Assembly (NCBI RefSeq): GCF_901709675.1
Contig: NC_051100.1
Location: forward strand, 1,490,001-1,554,000
Reading direction: 5' to 3'
DNA: 64,000 nucleotides
DNA from: Syngnathus acus
Taxonomy: Eukaryota; Chordata; Actinopteri; Syngnathiformes; Syngnathidae
The translations under genes were made by a program, and so were the position numbers. Positions 61,133-64,000 of this stretch are shown here, piece after piece (position 1 is the first letter of the stretch; each line of letters starts with the position of its first letter). The notes under the pieces were generated by a model. The model was not told the origin of the DNA and made no database searches. It worked only from the letters and a program-made list of their open reading frames with translations.

Positions 61133-64000
61133 CTGAGGAGAATGCAAAGACAAGTGGCAGGTCACACGGGGGGAGAAAGGATGCCGTGAAGCACACAGTA
61201 GGAAATAAGAGACATCAACGTAAGAGTGTGGCATGGAAATGAAGTGAAAGACATCAATGCATACATCAGACTAATCGAAATGAATGCGGAATGGAAGTAA
61301 ATGGATGAGGAAAACACAATGAAGATGGTTTGTGGAATGCGCTTCATAAAAGGGAAATGAAATGATTTGTCCATTGTCAGGATGTGCTGTGCTTCATCTA
61401 CAATGAAATCTAAAGAGCTATAGAGAACATTTTCAAACTAACCACGATTGATGTGAACAATTAGAAAACATTTGAATATGATAAATGCTCGATGAAATCT
61501 GGAGAACAATGCAAGACGGTGAACAAATCTATCTGAACAATGATATGTTTTAGAGATGGGCATTTAATGAAATCCCAATCAGAAAATCCAATGCTACATT
61601 TCTTTTTCAAATATTATTTTAGATGAAAAAATCAAAAATACCATTTCAATAAGGGGAAAGTTTTGGCCAAATAATTGATGATGATGCCCATCCCTAATAT
61701 ATTCAAAAGAAGTGTTTTTCCTTTACACTGACACCTTTCTGGAACTGTTGAATGCACATAAAATTGGGGCCATTAATCCGCTTGCTGGGTTAGTGTTAGA
61801 GCCAGGACGACAGCTGCGGAAATGCCGTGATGCGAGCGGATCCTCCAAGTTGTCGTTATCTGACTCGTCTAAATGTGTACACTGCCAGCAATGTTAAACT
61901 TTGCTGAGTTTTGCGTCAAAATCAAATCTGAGTTTGTCACAGTTCTGATGTTTGTGTTTAGCAGCGTAATTATCCACTTCCATTATATCATACGCGAGCG
62001 ACCCTGACTCAGGAGACACGGAATGAACATAGTGGACACTTAACTCAACTGGGCAGCGCTGACACTCTCGACTCAGGGTCTTTTCCATCACTAAAGGTCA
62101 CAATGAGCGCCTAAGGCTGGCCTCTGACACAGATCCTCATACAACAACCCACAGTGGCCCTGGCATCTGTCCGTAGCGATTTGCCTGCGCCACCAAAGCG
62201 GCGGACTAACCGGCTAGCATCCCGGGAAAGAGGGTAGAGCTGGGTGGGGGGGTTTGTGTCCCCGTCTGCCTGGTGGACAGCAGCTGTCAGGGCAAGTTTA
62301 GTGACGGACCAGCAGGGCCGGGAAAATGAAAACATAATTTCGGTGTCGGGAGAGATAAGGTCTCCAGCAATCAGATGCAGATGCACAAGGAGAGGCAAGA
62401 CGCATGCTGGTACGCACCGATGGAAGGTCACGGAAAAGCCTTGGAAATAGAGCCAAATAGCACAAGACCGCACCCCTTGTTCCTCATGCAAACATTTGAT
62501 GATATCATCTTTTGTATCTCAACACTTGGTGGTCAGGACATAAAACAGACCTGAGACTGCTAGGAGAATTGAGTACATCATCTTGGCAACCTTTGGGCAT
62601 GACAATCAGGTATTCAGTATTTTTTTTTCTGTTTTTGTAAACATGTTACACTGTTTGTAAAAAATGTCTCTTTGTAACTTTGGTGTCATTTTGTCTTGCA
62701 TACAAAATAGGCAGCTCCGATGTCTGAAAATTATTTCGCATATCTGTTTTCATTCACTTCAGCTGCACACTTAATCAGTACATGGGAAACTATGAGTGGT
62801 GAAGCACAATCTAATATCGGCTAATATAACCCAAATCAGTGGCAGCCACCAACAATCACAGGATTCCATAGCAACTTAGCTCGACAAATCCGCCTAAATA
62901 GTGCAAGCGGTAAAAGTTTTCCGACCAAAGAAAATCTAGTCCAGATGCACAAGAAGGCATGAAGTCATCACGTATAAAGATGTCTTATCTGGTCGTAGAA
63001 TGAAGAACAGGAAATGGCAAGAGGAAATCCAGTAATCCTCAACTTGACAAGCACTCTTTCGCTAAAACTCACTTTGTTCATACAGATGGGGGGGAAGGAG
63101 GATCCAAGGAAGGGGAGGCTTTCCTGAAATCCTACAAGGAGCTCGAGGGAGAAGTGAGATCAGTAACCATGTAATGGCCAGTAATTGGTACCGAGGGATA
63201 CCAGCGCAGTGCCGAAGTACACGGGGCCAAACTAAACTCATCATGGCACGTTTGACATTAATCTAGGCTGAGTCGGCCGACGTCGGCAGAATGCTGAAGA
63301 GGAAATCAGATCTGCACGTCGGAGGCCCGGGCTTTGATAGCCGGGCCTACCGCTGCCATGTCTAATCGACAGACAATTTAGTCCTTCCAACCCTCTCAAG
63401 AGCAAACGGCAGAGAGGCGATTTGCCCACTTTGTGCGATCACAATATCCCTATCAAGCCAACATCTTGTTTTGGTTTTTCATTTCGTGTTTTCTGCTGGG
63501 GTTCTCTTTGGGATGATAATATTGTTAAACACGGAGATAGACAGTGTGAACCAACTCTGATCTGTGAGATCAGCGATATTACAACCTAACTTAGGGCCGA
63601 TGGTCTTATTTGATTGTCCTAAATCTTTCATTTGGAGTAGGCCAACAAAAACATGAAAGAAAGACTAACAAAAATACAAACTTAAAAAAAAGTGAACTCA
63701 GGGTTTGCTACACCAAATGTACATTGCATAATAATAACAAACCATTACATTGCAGAATAAACCTGTACAATGAAACATTATGTCCATTCTTCCCGGACAC
63801 ACATCTTACCTTAAATTGTCAACAATCGTCAAAAACACAACAGTCAATCTCCAGAAGTGATTTTTTATCACAGAACTGCATGACGAAATGCAGCATGCGA
63901 TAGCTAGCTGGCCATCTACAGTATTGTACAACACAGCAGCACCACAGAGCCACAACACTACACACCCACCAAAAGACACGATACACTGAGTGAAACTAAA
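61133..64000 (-). other. kcnma1: kcnma1 intron (continues past the window)
   Basis: No further exon was found up to the window end; the CKACH...CGCKR exon must lie upstream. A MITE-like element sits at 61550-61697. Confidence 0.7.
61550..61697. mobile_element. 148-bp hAT-like MITE in kcnma1 intron
   Basis: Ends TTAGAGATGGGCA (61550-61562) and TGCCCATCCCTAA (61685-61697) are inverted with one mismatch in 13. The ends are related to those of the 58395-58890 element. Flanks share only part of a possible 8-bp duplication (ATATGTTT / ATATATTC). Confidence 0.5.

Noticed and set aside
62111-62491. Minus-strand ORF of 126 codons as a possible upstream kcnma1 exon
   Set aside because: No BK-channel residues, and no acceptor/donor pair in a matching phase.

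Overview
The window is nuclear DNA of a ray-finned (teleost) fish. Small exons separated by introns with vertebrate GT/AG splice sites encode parts of two vertebrate genes, and the interspersed repeats (a tRNA-derived SINE, hAT-like MITEs, a LINE-type 3' tail) are of teleost style. No species can be named.

Layout. (1) 1-5.1 kb, plus strand: the 3' end of lrmda (leucine-rich melanocyte differentiation associated, formerly C10orf11), with a probable 49-bp penultimate exon and a clear last exon. (2) 5.1-10.4 kb: gene-free intergenic DNA. (3) 10.4-31.6 kb: a repeat complex dominated by a giant nested palindrome (about 11.3-29.3 kb). Its core is roughly 14 kb of a 29/36-bp satellite whose orientation flips five times, with a second, ~122-bp satellite in the middle. 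The two ends are inverted arms of about 1.7 kb that stay colinear without indels for at least 1.7 kb (outer coordinate + inner coordinate = 40769). Each arm carries promoter-like motifs, a 130-bp minisatellite with exon-like splice signals, and a LINE-like 3' tail. (4) 31.6-36.7 kb: gene-free intergenic DNA. (5) 38.7-64 kb, minus strand: the 3' half of kcnma1, the BK (Slo1, KCa1.1) large-conductance calcium- and voltage-activated potassium channel. It runs from a cassette exon at the C2/STREX splice site to the VEDEC stop codon at 39520, and the probable 3'UTR holds a CTG/CAG repeat.

How it fits together. lrmda and kcnma1 are convergent neighbours, as I recall from human 10q22, so this is conserved synteny. 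The palindrome lies in the intergenic space between their two 3' ends. The constitutive kcnma1 exons join into one open frame: one assumed upstream base plus 1601 nt gives 534 codons including the stop. They encode the second RCK domain with the calcium bowl and the C-terminal tail. Four alternative-splicing devices can be read directly: a 33-nt microexon and a 339-nt (113-residue) exon at the C2 site, an 84-nt exon before the calcium bowl, a NAGNAG acceptor, and a 29-nt microexon whose inclusion or skipping switches the C-terminus between VEDEC and EMVYR.

Most promising for follow-up: the nested palindromic satellite (possible foldback element or long-hairpin RNA source between convergent genes) and the 113-residue BK cassette exon. 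The very long ORFs in the satellite are artefacts of a stop-free repeat unit.
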